A stretch of DNA of 64,000 nucleotides from Clostridia bacterium (GCA_009929735.1 RZZU01000004.1:1-64000); one strand, 5' to 3'. Shown: positions 34,926-44,073, numbered from the stretch's first letter. Translations and numbers: made by a program. Notes: generated by a model not told the origin, from the sequence alone.

Positions 34926-36896
34926 TTATGCTTCCTCCTTCAAATATTCTTGAATGGCATGACGGATTTTTTCCTTCGCTTCCTCTAGGACAACGCCTTG
35001 AAGCTGTGCGCCCGAAACCGTAAGATGACCACCGCCGCCTAATCTTTCCATGATTCTTTGTACATTAATCTCGCCAAAGCTGCGTGCACTGATATAAACT
35101 GTATCTCCAACCTTGCAGCATACAAAAGACGCCTTGATTCCCGTTACATTCATCAATTCGTCTGCCGCCTGCGCCGCCGTCAGCGTTGAATTTTCAACAT
35201 TGGCAGGGCAAACAGAAATTGCAATATTACCCATAAACAGTTCCGCATCCTTTACCGCAGAGGCCTTTGCTTTATAAGCATCCATATCATTTTGGAATAA
35301 TAATCTTACTCGAATGCTGTCTGCTCCGTTACGGCGCAAAAACGCTGCCGCTTCAAAGGTAATCGCCCCTGTTTTGACGCAAAAATTTTTGGTATCAACC
35401 GTAATGCCAGCCAGCAGTGCGTCCGCCTCAATGTTGCTAAGCTTAACCTTCTTCCCGATATGCTGAATCATTTCAGTAATCAGCTCTGCCGTTGAGGACG
35501 CATATGCCTCATGGTAAACCAAAACCGCCTGATCAATGGCATCCGTACTTTTTCTGTGATGGTCAAACAGGACAATTCGTTTTGCCACCTCAAGCACCTG
35601 CGGACTTTCCACCATGCTTTTGCGGTGGGTGTCTACGATAATCACCAAAGTTTTCGCATCCATCATTTTTAGAGCATCGGAAGTTTTTATTGTTAGGTTC
35701 TGATAATTTCCACTTGCTAACATTTTATCCCAAAGCCTGCGGATTCCAACCCCAACCTCGTCCATGACGATATTGCACCTTTTATCCATCGCCCTTGCAA
35801 TAGCACAAATGCCCATGCAAGAACCCATGCTGTCCAAATCTCCATTTTTATGCCCCATAACCAAAATTCCTGAGGATTCACCGATCAGCTCCCATAGGGC
35901 ATCCGCCTTAACTCTGGCACGAATGCGTGCATTGCGTCCCATTTCGCCGGCTTTACCGCCATAAAAAACAAAACTCTCGCCCTCTTTCACTACAACCTGA
36001 TCTCCACCCCTGCCCAAGGCTAAATCAATGGCTGCCTTCGCATTTTGCATTGCCACATCCAGTGAGTTGCCGCCAATGCCAATTCCCATACTAATGGTAA
36101 CGGGGATATGGTCCCCTACACTGATTTCTCGAATATCATTTAAAATATCAAATTTCTTTTCCTTTAACTGTGACAGTTTACCTTTTTTCACCAAAAAGAA
36201 ATATCGATCCTTTTCCAGCTTTCGGATAACGCCATCCACATCCTGCGCAAGTTGATTTAATTTACGGTCGATTAAAGCCGACAAAATGGGCCAACGGCTT
36301 TCATCCAGATTATCCACAACTTCCTCATAGTTATCCAGAAAAATCATGCTCACAACGGTTTGCTGATCCTCCAAAAGCTTGGCAAGCTGTTGTTTTTTTG
36401 TTGCATCCACCAATGTCATCGTCAAAACAGTACCAACAGCACCATTTTCCTCAATGACATCACAGTGATCCAAAGCCCCTTCGAAATATTTTTCTGCAAC
36501 TTGAATCAGTGTTGTTTCCCCTGCACCGCTTTGCTTTAATAATTTATCTATCGACTGTTTTGCATCCTCAATATCAGAAAAAACCTCTGCAAATTTTTGA
36601 TTATACATGAGTATGTGTCCACGAATATCCAAAACAGCGTAAGGGATTGGCAAATTGTGCGGAATATGAAAATTCCCCTGTAAAACTGTCGTATCCAGAA
36701 AGGAAGGAGGTTCCTCCTTTGTCCCTTCAAATGGGGCATGAAGCTCCTTTAGTGCCGGCCAGCCGAAAAAAACAGCCACCCCACCGATTAATGTGCCAAT
36801 TCCCAAGTAAATATCAATCAGGGAACATACAAAAATGATAATGCCCATCAATGCAACAGGAACGATTATTTTATCATGCTTTGTTATTTTATACAT
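34926..36896 (-). CDS. gdpP: Cyclic-di-AMP phosphodiesterase GdpP
   Basis: This 656-residue membrane enzyme hydrolyses c-di-AMP to pApA and so governs potassium/osmotic balance and wall stress. Two N-terminal membrane segments (about 13-50) are followed by a PAS domain (about 75-150), a degenerate GGDEF domain (about 170-300), then DHH and DHHA1 domains (about 330-650). The DHH metal motifs [12 protein letters not shown] near 343, VDTHRKS near 414 and DHHRKS near 440, and the GGGGH motif near 616, are intact. The gdpP-rplI-dnaB order is conserved in Firmicutes. Confidence 0.95.
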   Translation of the reverse strand: MYKITKHDKIIVPVALMGIIIFVCSLIDIYLGIGTLIGGVAVFFGWPALKELHAPFEGTKEEPPSFLDTTVLQGNFHIPHNLPIPYAVLDIRGHILMYNQKFAEVFSDIEDAKQSIDKLLKQSGAGETTLIQVAEKYFEGALDHCDVIEENGAVGTVLTMTLVDATKKQQLAKLLEDQQTVVSMIFLDNYEEVVDNLDESRWPILSALIDRKLNQLAQDVDGVIRKLEKDRYFFLVKKGKLSQLKEKKFDILNDIREISVGDHIPVTISMGIGIGGNSLDVAMQNAKAAIDLALGRGGDQVVVKEGESFVFYGGKAGEMGRNARIRARVKADALWELIGESSGILVMGHKNGDLDSMGSCMGICAIARAMDKRCNIVMDEVGVGIRRLWDKMLASGNYQNLTIKTSDALKMMDAKTLVIIVDTHRKSMVESPQVLEVAKRIVLFDHHRKSTDAIDQAVLVYHEAYASSTAELITEMIQHIGKKVKLSNIEADALLAGITVDTKNFCVKTGAITFEAAAFLRRNGADSIRVRLLFQNDMDAYKAKASAVKDAELFMGNIAISVCPANVENSTLTAAQAADELMNVTGIKASFVCCKVGDTVYISARSFGEINVQRIMERLGGGGHLTVSGAQLQGVVLEEAKEKIRHAIQEYLKEEA

Positions 36897-36926
36897 TTAT
36901 TTGCCTCCAAACCAAAATGGCCCCTT

Positions 36927-37235
36927 TCACAACTTTTGCCCCAATTCTCGGTGCAATTCCAATAGCGAGGTTTTCCATTCAGGTCTTTCTTCCTGCAAAA
37001 GTCCAAGCTTCAGCTTTGCCGCTGCTTTTTGATCAAGGGCATCCTTTGAAATCCCCATCCTAGCAGCTAAAAGATACATCACAATTTCCAAATCTGCTAA
37101 TATTTCTGTTTTTTCGGCTTTCGCTGCATCTCCCTGCATTGCCGTAAAAAACTGAGCTACCGCAGATAGCATCTGGCATTGCAGATTTTCAGTCATTTTT
37201 ATATTCTTGGCAACATCAAAATCCTTTCCATTCAT
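36927..37235 (-). CDS. MazG-like family protein
   Basis: This 102-residue all-helical protein resembles the clostridial MazG-like family (KNIKMTENLQCQMLSAVAQFF then ADLEIVMYLLAARMGIS). These small proteins share the nucleotide-pyrophosphohydrolase helical fold, but the EExxE..ExxD metal set of true MazG is not obvious here, so activity is doubtful. AGGAGG precedes the ATG. It lies 30 bases upstream of gdpP and is probably the first gene of that transcript. Confidence 0.8.
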   Translation of the reverse strand: MNGKDFDVAKNIKMTENLQCQMLSAVAQFFTAMQGDAAKAEKTEILADLEIVMYLLAARMGISKDALDQKAAAKLKLGLLQEERPEWKTSLLELHRELGQKL

Positions 37236-37325
37236 TCAAAAACCGCCTCCTATCAGATGGTTTTGGTTATTTATTGCAATAATATATTATATCACAAACT
37301 TTTGACTATCTCAACACGAAAGTAC

Positions 37326-37780
37326 CTATAGGGTTTCCTAAAACGCTATAGACTGAATACAAAGTCAAATTTTGAGGACTTTGCCCTCAAGCACCCACAA
37401 GGAGTGGTCATCACTTTTGCTACGCAAAAGCCAGCTTCGCTGTCTGCCCTATCTTGGGCAGTGAGTGGTCATCACTTTTGCTACACAAAAGCCAGCTTCG
37501 CTGTCTGCCCTATCTTGGGCAGTAAGTGGTCATCACTTTTGCTACGCAAAAGCCAGCTTCGCTGTCTGCCCTATCTTGGGCAGTGAGTGGTCATCACTTT
37601 GCTCTGCAAAGCTGTCCTTCGGACAGATGGCACTTCTTTGCCATTGCATCCTTGTTCCACCTGAACCCGCATAGAATGCGAGTTATATAAAAGTTTTTGG
37701 TCTTGCTTTTTTCAAAAAGCAAGTGGGTTTGGGCAACACCCAAGGTTTGTCTACGTTCTATAGGGTTTCCTAAAACGCTA
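37326..37780. repeat. Hairpin-string repeat, copy A, between 23-bp direct repeats
   Basis: An identical 23-bp sequence (containing AGGGTTTCCTAAAACGCT) occurs at 37326-37348 and 37758-37780. Between them lies a chain of short hairpins: the CTTTTGC/GCAAAAG, CAGC/GCTG and CTGCCC/GGGCAG trio repeated in tandem, then CTGTCC/GGACAG, TGGCA/TGCCA, a CCGCAT/ATGCG-type stem, CTTGCTTTTT/AAAAAGCAAG and TTGGG/CCCAA. It aligns with copy B in the opposite orientation over about 300 bp and with copy C over about 120 bp. Confidence 0.85.
37403..37620 (+). repeat. 61-bp tandem repeat array (about 3.5 units)
   Basis: Units beginning AGTGGTCATCACTTTTGC start at 37403, 37464, 37525 and 37586, an exact 61-bp period; the first three are nearly identical and the fourth is partial. 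Each unit is one three-hairpin set of the copy A element. The period is not a multiple of three and there are no unique spacers, so it is neither a protein repeat nor a CRISPR array. Confidence 0.92.
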
Positions 37781-37840
37781 ATGTTTCGTCTTTTTGACAA
37801 TAACATTGCACATTTTGTTCAAAATACGCAAATGACGGAA

Positions 37841-37887
37841 TACGAAAAAAGCCGTAACAGTCTTATTTCAATAAGTGCTGTTACAGC
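37841..37887 (-). terminator. Intrinsic terminator of the moxR-DUF58 operon
   Basis: Read leftward, GCTGTAACAG/CTGTTACGGC with an inner stem CTTATT/AATAAG is followed by TTTTTT, 6 bases past the DUF58 stop codon. Confidence 0.88.
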
Positions 37888-37892
37888 CTGAA

Positions 37893-38753
37893 TTATCGCA
37901 AAACCTCCCTGAGTGCAGTGAACAGCGAAGTGCCCTCATTCATGGAGTAGAATGACGCACCTGAACGAAAGCACAGCTCACCCAATGCACCTCTATGCTC
38001 CTTTAATGCCTTGTCATATGCCGCCAGCACGGAGGAAGTCAACTCCAAATCGCAGGTTTCTCCCGTTTCGGCATCTACCAGCCGCACAGCCTGTCCTTCC
38101 CTTGGCTGTTCCTCCGCAGCGGATAAAACCTGAACCAGGCAAATCTGTTGCTTTTTCCCTTGCAAAACACGCAATGCTTCGTCTAAAGAAGTTTCCATAA
38201 AAAAATCCGAAATTACAAAGGCTATCCCCCGTCCTAACCTGCCGCTGTATAAACCGGCACGCAAAAGGTTAGAGCCGCCGCCGCACTCCGCCTTATCCAA
38301 CAGGGTTAACAGCTCAAAAAAGCTATTTTTCTGGGTGCTTCCTCTCTTTTCCAAGGAAATGGCGTCATTCCAAAGGAACAGATTCACACGGTCACCGCTG
38401 CAAAGACTGATATAAGCCAAAGATGCCGCAAAGGCTTTCGCCTGCAAAAACTTTTCTTCTTTTTCCATAGAACTGCTGCAATCCAAAAAAATATTGATTT
38501 CCGCCTGTTTTTCCTCCATAAAAAGCTTTACATAAAGTTTGCCGAAGCGTCCAAAGCTGTTCCAATCCACCCTTCGCAAGTCATCCCCCACGATATATTC
38601 CCGAAAATCAGAAAATTCTAAGGAACTGCCTTTGGCATGGGATTTCCTTGCGCCGCTGTAGCCATCCACGCCCAGCCTTTGGCGTAAAGAAACAGAAAGC
38701 TTTTCTAGTTGCATCAGATATTCTTTTGTAAATATATCCTGTAAGGTTCTCAT
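37893..38753 (-). CDS. DUF58 domain protein
   Basis: This 286-residue protein carries the DUF58 signature: GVDGYSGARKSHAKGSSLEFSD near 30, YIVGDDLRRVDWNSFGRFGKLYVK near 53-76, and a vWA-like FLDCSSSME near 90 that could hold a metal. It has no membrane segment. DUF58 proteins work with MoxR ATPases, probably as chaperone or assembly adaptors, often linked to envelope stress or secreted proteins. Its start overlaps the moxR stop by four bases. Confidence 0.9.
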   Translation of the reverse strand: MRTLQDIFTKEYLMQLEKLSVSLRQRLGVDGYSGARKSHAKGSSLEFSDFREYIVGDDLRRVDWNSFGRFGKLYVKLFMEEKQAEINIFLDCSSSMEKEEKFLQAKAFAASLAYISLCSGDRVNLFLWNDAISLEKRGSTQKNSFFELLTLLDKAECGGGSNLLRAGLYSGRLGRGIAFVISDFFMETSLDEALRVLQGKKQQICLVQVLSAAEEQPREGQAVRLVDAETGETCDLELTSSVLAAYDKALKEHRGALGELCFRSGASFYSMNEGTSLFTALREVLR

Positions 38754-39715
38754 ACCAACAATGCCTCGATAATTTGATCAACCGTAACGCCATCCGCCAT
38801 GCCTTCAAAATTCAAGAAAATACGATGGCGCAAAGCCCCCTTGGCGACCGCCTTCACATCTTCATATGCCACATTATATCGTCCAGCCATCAGCGCATAC
38901 ACCCTTGCCGTCATCATTATCGCTTGCGCACCTCTTGGGCTTGCGCCAAAACGCACATATTTTTTTACCATTTCCGGAGCCTGCGCATAATCAGGGTGGC
39001 TTTTTAAAACAACCTCCATAATATATTCCGCCACGGGCGCAGCCACAGGTACTTCCCTTGCAATCCCTCTCATTTCCATCAGCTTCTCTTTACTGCAAAC
39101 CATTTGAGCTTCCCTTTGGCTGCCCGTTGTGGTAGAGGATACAATTTCTAAAAGCTCCGCCTTACTTGGAAAGGCTACCTCCAGCTTGAATAAAAAACGA
39201 TCCATCTGTGCTTCAGGCAAGGGATAGGTTCCTTCGGATTCCAAGGGGTTTTGAGTAGCCAATACAAAAAACGGTTCCGCCAACGAGTAGGTTTCATTCC
39301 CGCTGGTCACGGTATGCTCCTGCATTGCTTCCAGCAATGCGCTTTGCGTTTTGGGCGTTGCTCGGTTGATTTCATCTGCCAAAACAATGTTTGAAAAGAT
39401 CGGCCCTCTGCGAAATTCCATGCCCATCTCACCATTCAATTTTTTCGTCATAACTGAGGTTCCCGTTACATCAGCGGGCATCAGGTCGGGCGTAAATTGA
39501 ATGCGAGAAAAGTCCAAATCCAAAACCTTACCGATGGTTTTTATCAACTGCGTCTTTCCAAGTCCCGGCAACCCCTCCAGCAATACATTTCCTCCGGCAA
39601 TCATCGCCGTTAATACGCCTCTGATTAAATCCTTCTGCCCGATCATTACCTTACCTATTGCCGCTTCTATCTTTTGAAGTTCTGTCCCAAACTGACGAAT
39701 CATTTCCTCTTCCAT
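38750..39715 (-). CDS. MoxR-family AAA+ ATPase
   Basis: This 321-residue AAA+ protein has Walker A LEGLPGLGKTQ near 43-53, Walker B IVLADEINRATPKTQSALLEAM near 108, sensor FVLATQNPLESEGTYPLPEAQ near 150, and a C-terminal lid. MoxR ATPases act as chaperones for specific protein complexes. A two-gene operon with DUF58 is the usual arrangement; transglutaminase or vWA partners are absent here. The only likely promoter region is the 400-base gap upstream. Confidence 0.92.
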   Translation of the reverse strand: MEEEMIRQFGTELQKIEAAIGKVMIGQKDLIRGVLTAMIAGGNVLLEGLPGLGKTQLIKTIGKVLDLDFSRIQFTPDLMPADVTGTSVMTKKLNGEMGMEFRRGPIFSNIVLADEINRATPKTQSALLEAMQEHTVTSGNETYSLAEPFFVLATQNPLESEGTYPLPEAQMDRFLFKLEVAFPSKAELLEIVSSTTTGSQREAQMVCSKEKLMEMRGIAREVPVAAPVAEYIMEVVLKSHPDYAQAPEMVKKYVRFGASPRGAQAIMMTARVYALMAGRYNVAYEDVKAVAKGALRHRIFLNFEGMADGVTVDQIIEALLV

Positions 39716-40116
39716 ATAACGTGCCTCCCTTTTTTTCCATAGCTATATTATAGTGTCTTTTGGCTTTCTTAGTCAATCGAAGGGAAAAAACGTAAAGAAA
39801 AATAAGGAATTTGTTTTGTTTTTCTTAAAAAAGGGCAGTTATATTCGTATGAATGATTAGAAAACAGCATCTCTCAAAAAATATAGTTGATCCTTTTTAA
39901 TCCCCTGAATCCACGATATAAGTACCTCCCATTTAAAAAGCGATTCACATCCGAAAGAATGTTTAGCTGTCTTTGCTTTTTTTGTAAAGTAAACACGCTT
40001 GGGAAACCCATGTGTCCTTGAAATTTAACGCAAATGCTATGGAAATATTGTGGGTTTCATAGTATCATATAACAAGCGGAACTCTTCTTCCGCAAATACA
40101 ATTATGAGGAGTACCC
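39716..40116. other. Divergent intergenic region
   Basis: These 400 AT-rich bases lie between leftward moxR and the rightward permease and must hold both promoters. A hairpin GCGGAA/TTCCGC (40076-40093) lies just before the permease ribosome site. No ORF with a ribosome site or clear box pair was found. Confidence 0.5.
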
Positions 40117-41337
40117 ATGAAAAAGATTGATTTTAAAAATCTGGACAAGTCCTACTTAAAGATTTGTCTATATGCATTTTCTGTTGTTGCGGCAATTATT
40201 TTATTTGAAAAAATTATCGGTCACCTTCCCGATTTGAGCAATGTATTTCATACCATCATTCAAACAATCCTGCATTTGGGATCCCCATTTTTTATCGGGT
40301 TTGCCATCGCATATATTATGAACCCATTTATGAAATTTTTTGAAAATTTCTTTTTAAAATACATTACAAAAGCGCCAAAGCACAGAAGTCTTACTCGAAT
40401 CTGTTGCATTTTAATCAACTACGTCATCATCATTGGCAGCATCTTCTGGATTACCATCTACCTTGTCCCTGAACTGAAGGACTCTGTCGTTTCCTTTGTA
40501 TCACAGCTGTCCACTTACTCAGCACAGTTAAATGCATCCATTACAAAGCTTTTTGACCAGATTCACTTTGTCGATTCGGCCGATGTCAATAATATCATTA
40601 ATAAACTGCTTGCCCCAATTATGGGAGCATTTCAGAATGTACCTGAGCTTATCTCAAATATTGCCACAAACCTTTATTCCGTGGGAAAAATAACGGTGGA
40701 TATTATCATGGCAATCTTTATTTCTTTTTATATGCTGTATGATAAGGAAAATTTCAGAAGGCAGGGACATAAAATTATTTATGCTATGACAAGTCAAAAA
40801 AAAGCGGAGCAGCTATTCTATAATACCCAGAGAATAAACCGCATTTTTCAGAATTTTATTGTTGGTAAAGCAATTGATTCTCTCATTATCGGGATTCTTG
40901 CTTTTATTGGCTTTACGGTGCTGAATGCGCCTTTCCCTTTAATCTTAAGTCTGATTATTGGCGTAACCAACATGATTCCGTACTTCGGGCCATTTATTGG
41001 TGCAATTCCCGCCGCTGTGATTACGTTTTTGGTAAGTCCAATGACGGCTTTATGGGTCATTTTATTTATTCTTGCATTACAGCAGTTTGATGGAAACTTC
41101 TTAGGACCTAAAATTTTAGGAAACTCTTTGGATGTAAGTCCGATTTGGATTATTTTGGCGGTTGTGTTGGGCGGTGCTTTTATGGGGCCTGTGGGTATGT
41201 TTATCGGCGTACCATTTTTGGCTGCCATCAAAATGTTTATTTCGGAATATATTAATCGCAAGTATGAAAAAAAATACCCTGATGATGACCCGCTAGTTCC
41301 AAAAAGCCATAAGCATGAATCCCACCCGGAAGCATAA
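40117..41337 (+). CDS. AI-2E family transporter (PerM/YtvI-like permease)
   Basis: This 406-residue membrane protein has about eight hydrophobic segments. The family pattern is clear: an N-terminal pair, a long soluble segment (about 130-200), and the C-terminal signature GVTNMIPYFGPFIGAIPA near 288 with PIWIILAVVLGGAFMGPVGMFIGVP near 345. Members export small molecules or exchange ions (some are Na+/H+ antiporters); the autoinducer label is historical. ATGAGGAG precedes the start. The CPBP protease gene follows 70 bases downstream. Confidence 0.9.
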   Translation: MKKIDFKNLDKSYLKICLYAFSVVAAIILFEKIIGHLPDLSNVFHTIIQTILHLGSPFFIGFAIAYIMNPFMKFFENFFLKYITKAPKHRSLTRICCILINYVIIIGSIFWITIYLVPELKDSVVSFVSQLSTYSAQLNASITKLFDQIHFVDSADVNNIINKLLAPIMGAFQNVPELISNIATNLYSVGKITVDIIMAIFISFYMLYDKENFRRQGHKIIYAMTSQKKAEQLFYNTQRINRIFQNFIVGKAIDSLIIGILAFIGFTVLNAPFPLILSLIIGVTNMIPYFGPFIGAIPAAVITFLVSPMTALWVILFILALQQFDGNFLGPKILGNSLDVSPIWIILAVVLGGAFMGPVGMFIGVPFLAAIKMFISEYINRKYEKKYPDDDPLVPKSHKHESHPEA

Positions 41338-41353
41338 GCTAAAATATAAACAG

Positions 41354-41386
41354 AAAGAACAGTTTTTTATACAAACGCTGTTCTTT
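41354..41386 (+). terminator. Intercistronic hairpin between the permease and CPBP genes
   Basis: AAAGAACAG (41354-41362) pairs perfectly with CTGTTCTTT (41378-41386); CCATTTTTTGG follows and overlaps the next ribosome site. It may be a partial terminator or processing hairpin. Confidence 0.55.
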
Positions 41387-41407
41387 CCATTTTTTGGAGG
41401 AAATAAC

Positions 41408-42295
41408 ATGAATCAAACCAAACAAACAAATCTTTTTGCATTAATCTTTTTTATATTTTTTATTGTCAGCGGTCAGCTTTTGTATCTGCTCCCCGTTATG
41501 CAAGAAATACCTTATGTGTGGTTTTCGTGCATTGTACAGATTGTGTATTGTACCATTCCCATAATCGGTTACTTTATATGGACAAAAAAAAATCCCAAAG
41601 AGGTTTTTCGGCTATATCCCTTAGGATGGAAAAATTTGTTGTTGATTATTGCTTTTGGATTTGCCATTCAGCCGCTCATGCGCTTTCTTTCCTTTTTTAC
41701 TTCTATGTTTTTCCCAAACGTAGCGCAGGAATATGCTGACGCATTAGAGGGTACTGGTTTTGTTGCCACATTAATCACCATGGCAATTTTGCCTGCATTA
41801 TTGGAAGAGCTTTCGCTTCGGGGCGTGTTCCTATCGGGCTATCGTCGCTTAGGCACATGGAAAGCAATTTTCTGCACGGCTCTATTATTCGGGTTTTTGC
41901 ACATGAATCCACAGCAATTCCCCTATGCTTTTTTTGCCGGATTGTTTTTCTGTTTTTTGGTAGAAAGAACAGGCTCCATATGGGCATCGATTATTCCGCA
42001 TTTTATCATTAACGCAACAAATGTGATTAGTATGTTCCTTCCTATTTCTGATGAAATTACGGCAATGGAGCTTCCGGGTAATACGACACTCCTGCTTTAT
42101 ACAGGGCTGTCCGCCTTCTTATCCCTTCCATTTTTAGGATTAATTCTTTTTGCATTTTTAAAGACAAACCCTGTTTCTAATCCTTATACACCAAAAAATG
42201 GAACAGCCGAGCGTTTTCTTTCTCTGCCCATTTTGGGTGTATTCACTCTGTTTATCATCTTTGGAATTGTTCCATATCTAAGTTACTTATTTTAA
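41408..42295 (+). CDS. CPBP-family intramembrane metalloprotease
   Basis: This 295-residue polytopic protein has about eight membrane segments. The glutamate pair and arginine of the CPBP motif (ALLEELSLRGVF near 140), the second-motif histidine FLHMNPQQF near 175 and the third-motif histidine IIPHFIINATN near 210 are all present, as expected for an active CAAX/Abi-type protease. GGAGG precedes ATG 41408. Substrates are unknown; family members process prenylated proteins, peptides or anti-sigma factors. It shares a transcript with the AI-2E family permease unless the hairpin between them terminates. Confidence 0.9.
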   Translation: MNQTKQTNLFALIFFIFFIVSGQLLYLLPVMQEIPYVWFSCIVQIVYCTIPIIGYFIWTKKNPKEVFRLYPLGWKNLLLIIAFGFAIQPLMRFLSFFTSMFFPNVAQEYADALEGTGFVATLITMAILPALLEELSLRGVFLSGYRRLGTWKAIFCTALLFGFLHMNPQQFPYAFFAGLFFCFLVERTGSIWASIIPHFIINATNVISMFLPISDEITAMELPGNTTLLLYTGLSAFLSLPFLGLILFAFLKTNPVSNPYTPKNGTAERFLSLPILGVFTLFIIFGIVPYLSYLF

Positions 42296-42308
42296 GTTTT
42301 TTTGAGCT

Positions 42309-42588
42309 TAGGCACGTTCCCTGGAAGGGAACGTGAAAGACTGAAGACAAACCTTGGGCTTTGCCCAAACCCACTTGCTTTTTGAAAAAAGCAAGTCCAA
42401 AACTTTTACTAAAACCGCATATTTATGCGGTTTTAGATGGATCAAGAATGCAATGGCAAAAACGTGCCATCTATCCGAAGGACAGCCTTGCGTAGCAAAA
42501 GTGATGACAAACCCTTGTGGGTGTTTGAGGGCAAAGCCATCAAGATTTTGACTGCACGTTCCCCTTCAGAGAACGTGCTTTTTTGAAA
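42309..42588. repeat. Hairpin-string repeat, copy B, bounded by CACGTTCCC hairpins
   Basis: The left end is a hairpin CACGTTCCC/GGGAACGTG (42313-42335) and the right end GCACGTTC/GAACGTGC (42554-42578). Between them, in opposite orientation to copy A, lie TTGGGC/GCCCAA, CTTGCTTTTT/AAAAAGCAAG, AACCGCAT/ATGCGGTT, TGGCA/TGCCA, ATCC/GGAC-type, CTTGCG..GCAAAAG remnants and ACCC/GGGT. The copy lacks the 61-bp tandem array, retaining one partial set. Open frames crossing it are not supported as genes. Confidence 0.82.
42554..42584 (+). terminator. Terminator at the right end of copy B
   Basis: A GCACGTTC/GAACGTGC stem is followed by TTTTTT. It probably ends the permease-CPBP transcript after it has run through the repeat. 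Confidence 0.75.
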
Positions 42589-42629
42589 TCAAGAATTCAT
42601 TATGCGCCAAAGCATTCATTTTCGCCTTC

Positions 42630-42845
42630 CTATTCCTGAAGCAAGCAAAAGCGTGGAAGCCTTTTCCCCTCGATCTCTACAGACTCCAAAAACATATCCT
42701 TCGGACGCACCCAAAGACCATATTCGCCGTAAAGCTGCCGATATACAACCATCTCCTCCAGCGTTTCCGAATGCTTTGCAATGCCAACCACACAATATTT
42801 TTTGCCTTTATAATGCTCATATACGCCACCAATTAACAACTCCAT
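42630..42845 (-). CDS. DUF1653 domain protein
   Basis: This 71-residue protein has the DUF1653 pattern GGVYEHYKGKKYCVVGIAKHSETLEE then YRQLYGEYGLWVRP.DMF, a small beta-rich fold found across bacteria. Function is unknown. GGAGG lies a few bases before the ATG. It follows the diacylglycerol-kinase-like gene convergently placed? no: both point leftward, with this gene downstream by 30 bases, so they may be cotranscribed. Confidence 0.88.
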   Translation of the reverse strand: MELLIGGVYEHYKGKKYCVVGIAKHSETLEEMVVYRQLYGEYGLWVRPKDMFLESVEIEGKRLPRFCLLQE

Positions 42846-42875
42846 AATAAAACCTCCTTTTTAAACCAGAATCGA

Positions 42876-43823
42876 TTATACAACTTCTTCCCAGTCAGCC
42901 GTTCGTTTTTCAATTTTTATTACCCCTTTCGGCACGATAAACCGCACCGCCCTTTTCTCAAGCTGCATCTTCAAATCAGTAAAAGAGATAATCTCTCCGT
43001 CAATACTGGCGCACAAAGGATGCCTTGTATGAACCGATATTTTTTCGCACTGCTTAAAATGCACCCACTTCTCGCCCTGCATTTTCTGCAAATATGTACC
43101 GTCTTGATAACTGGGGAGCATTCGCAGTAAGGACAGGCGGCTGAGTGTTCTGATTCCTGCAAAATCCAAAAGACCATCATCAATTTCAGCATAGGGTGAT
43201 GATTGAAAGGCTCCCCCGCAAAAGCTTCCATTTGCGATGGTACAAAGTAAAAACTCCCCTGACAATCGCATCCCGTTTCCATCTGAAATTTCCATTTCTT
43301 CACCCATAGGCTGACAAAAACGTTTGCATAACCCGATCCAGTATGCCAAAACCCCCTGAATCAAAGGATATTTTTTCAACTTAGCCGCCTCCACCACCAC
43401 CTCGCAGTCAAACCCAATATTAATCATATTCACTGCCAGCTTTTCATTCACCCGAATTAAATCAATAGGGAGTTCCGTACCATTGATCTGTGCGGCGATA
43501 TCAAAAAAAGCATCTCTAAAGGTAAAGTTTTTCACAAAATCGTTCCCCGTCCCTGTGGGTATCAACCCAATAGACACATTTGGGTATCCATACGCCCCGT
43601 TCATCGCCTCGTGCAGCGTTCCATCTCCGCCGCAAACATAAAATCTTGCCCATCTGCCCTCTTGTGCTTTTTCACGTATAAACGCCTCCGCATCCCCTGA
43701 AAAGCGTGTCATATGAATTTGATAGGAAATGCCTCGACCCTCCATCTCCTTTTGTATCTTGGGTATCATATGCCTGCCTTTTCCGTGTCCCGCTTCGGGG
43801 TTTATGATAAAATAATGCTTCAT
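42876..43823 (-). CDS. Diacylglycerol/lipid kinase (DagK/YegS family)
   Basis: This 315-residue soluble lipid kinase opens with FIINPEAGHGKG, the nucleotide-binding start of the family. The catalytic-region CGGDGTLHEAMNG follows near 75, with IGLIPTGTGNDFVKN near 100 and a C-terminal beta domain (DGLLDF near 215, SIDGEI near 273). Gram-positive DgkB phosphorylates diacylglycerol left by lipoteichoic acid synthesis back to phosphatidic acid. With an LtaS-type enzyme in this window that role is plausible, but other lipid substrates are possible. Confidence 0.9.
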   Translation of the reverse strand: MKHYFIINPEAGHGKGRHMIPKIQKEMEGRGISYQIHMTRFSGDAEAFIREKAQEGRWARFYVCGGDGTLHEAMNGAYGYPNVSIGLIPTGTGNDFVKNFTFRDAFFDIAAQINGTELPIDLIRVNEKLAVNMINIGFDCEVVVEAAKLKKYPLIQGVLAYWIGLCKRFCQPMGEEMEISDGNGMRLSGEFLLCTIANGSFCGGAFQSSPYAEIDDGLLDFAGIRTLSRLSLLRMLPSYQDGTYLQKMQGEKWVHFKQCEKISVHTRHPLCASIDGEIISFTDLKMQLEKRAVRFIVPKGVIKIEKRTADWEEVV

Positions 43824-43964
43824 CCTTGGTATCCCCTCATCGCATTAAATTTATTGTTAGCGTACCATATTTTCAACGCACTTACAATCATGGAGGAATT
43901 TGTCATCATACCCTTTTTCGTACCTACTCAAATAAGGGAACTATAACTGCATCGGTATTTTTCT

Positions 43965-44008
43965 TGTAAAAAAAACGGCATTCGTATCATCCTTACGAAC
44001 ACCGTTTT
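43965..44008 (-). terminator. Intrinsic terminator of spoVT
   Basis: Read leftward, AACGGTGTTCGTA pairs with TACGAATGCCGTT (13 bp with one mismatch), followed by a T8 run. Confidence 0.9.
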
Positions 44009-44073
44009 GCTGCTTTTGAAATTGGTTTGCAGAATACTTTTTCCTGCGATAAAGCGAGGAAACGCATCCGCTG

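Noticed and set aside
37403..37620. CRISPR array
   Set aside because: The 61-bp units are contiguous with no unique spacers, and no cas genes are present.
42354..42551. 65-codon frame across copy B and a 70-codon frame across copy A (37594-37806, minus) whose translations resemble each other (AQTHLLFEKSK, LCGFRW, CHLSEGQ)
   Set aside because: The similarity follows from the shared repeat DNA. There is no good ribosome site, and differences between copies preserve hairpin stems rather than codons.
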